Positions 63,873 through 64,000 of a stretch of DNA of 64,000 nucleotides are shown one piece after another (within the stretch, counting starts at the first letter, position 1; each line of letters begins with the position of its first letter). Position numbers and translations under genes: made by a program. The stretch spans positions 2,323,501 through 2,387,500 of the forward strand of contig NZ_CP121695.1 in NCBI RefSeq assembly GCF_029761915.1, read 5' to 3'. The notes under the pieces were generated by a model. That model did no database searches. It saw only the letters and a program-made list of their open reading frames with translations, and was not told the origin of the DNA. Source of the stretch: Bradyrhizobium sp. CB1650 (GTDB taxonomy: Bacteria > Pseudomonadota > Alphaproteobacteria > Rhizobiales > Xanthobacteraceae).

Positions 63873-64000
63873 ACTGCTTGGAAGGCGCTGCTCCCGATCC
63901 CAACCACCCGACGCGATGCCGTCCGGTTTCTTAGAGGTCGCCCGACCCCATGATGAAGACCCGCGAATGCGCGTGAGGCAAGGCCGCGTGCAAAGGCGCC
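63873..64000. other. Intergenic start toward mraY
   Basis: 128 bases without a convincing gene. A nine-codon frame, 63950-63976, has no ribosome-binding site. No mraY start is seen before the window ends. Confidence 0.5.

Noticed and set aside
63950-63976. Nine-codon frame (two ATGs, then stop) before the window end
   Set aside because: No ribosome-binding site and too short to support.

Overview
The window is high-GC chromosomal DNA of an alphaproteobacterium, most probably Bradyrhizobium or a close relative. The signs are paired Irr-type iron control elements at bacterioferritin genes, a PmtA-type phosphatidylethanolamine methyltransferase beside phospholipid genes, an ECF42/DGPF pair, a TPP-riboswitch thi operon, and at least eight families of palindromic intergenic repeats of the kind common in Bradyrhizobium. 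It looks like core chromosome. I see no IS element, phage, integrase, CRISPR array, tRNA or rRNA. The structured RNAs are RNase P RNA and a TPP riboswitch.

Layout. 1-4 kb: end of ettA, a frameshifted gene, a lytic transglycosylase and small exported Gly-rich proteins. 4-5.1 kb: bfd and bfr, each behind an Irr-box-like palindrome. 5.3-16.3 kb: metabolic, stress and hypothetical genes, including a frameshifted ArsR regulator, a collagen-like protein with a poly-Lys tail, a Fis-type mini-regulator, an SDR, a J-domain protein, a frameshifted RidA and a GST. 15.8-21.3 kb: minus-strand thiamine operon thiO-thiS-thiG-thiE-thiC followed directly by a mismatch-specific DNA glycosylase. 21.5-33.2 kb: SLT transglycosylase, two-component system, PRC-barrel protein, DUF4403 protein, DUF899 module, hydrolase, cytochrome c and L,D-transpeptidase. 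33.4-39.6 kb: lipid/envelope block (glycosyltransferase, pmtA, Mpo1-like protein, class III aminotransferase, psd, Nudix). 39.9-42.9 kb: FecR-domain protein, a 27-residue membrane peptide and an extensin-like lipoprotein. 42.9-44.6 kb: a small conserved protein translationally coupled to a stand-alone LanC-like protein, with a decayed duplicate on the far side. 44.7-48.5 kb: TetR plus EmrAB efflux pump around a palindromic operator. 49-56.4 kb: ABC exporter, TauE, MocR regulator divergent from a DUF983 protein, rnpB, and the DGPF/ECF42 pair. 56.5-64 kb: AmpD-like amidase, then the division/wall cluster rsmH-ftsL-ftsI-murE-murF, which runs off the window toward mraY.

The genes share a cell-envelope theme: peptidoglycan synthesis (murE, murF, ftsI), remodelling (two lytic transglycosylases, an L,D-transpeptidase, an AmpD amidase) and phospholipids (psd makes PE, pmtA methylates it to PC). 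Three genes carry single frameshifts at short mono- or dinucleotide repeats, which could be real decay or sequence errors. The least explained pieces are the LanC-like/small-protein operon with its flanking direct repeats, the collagen/poly-Lys protein, two tiny ORFs with good initiation signals, and the dense mosaic of palindromic repeats.
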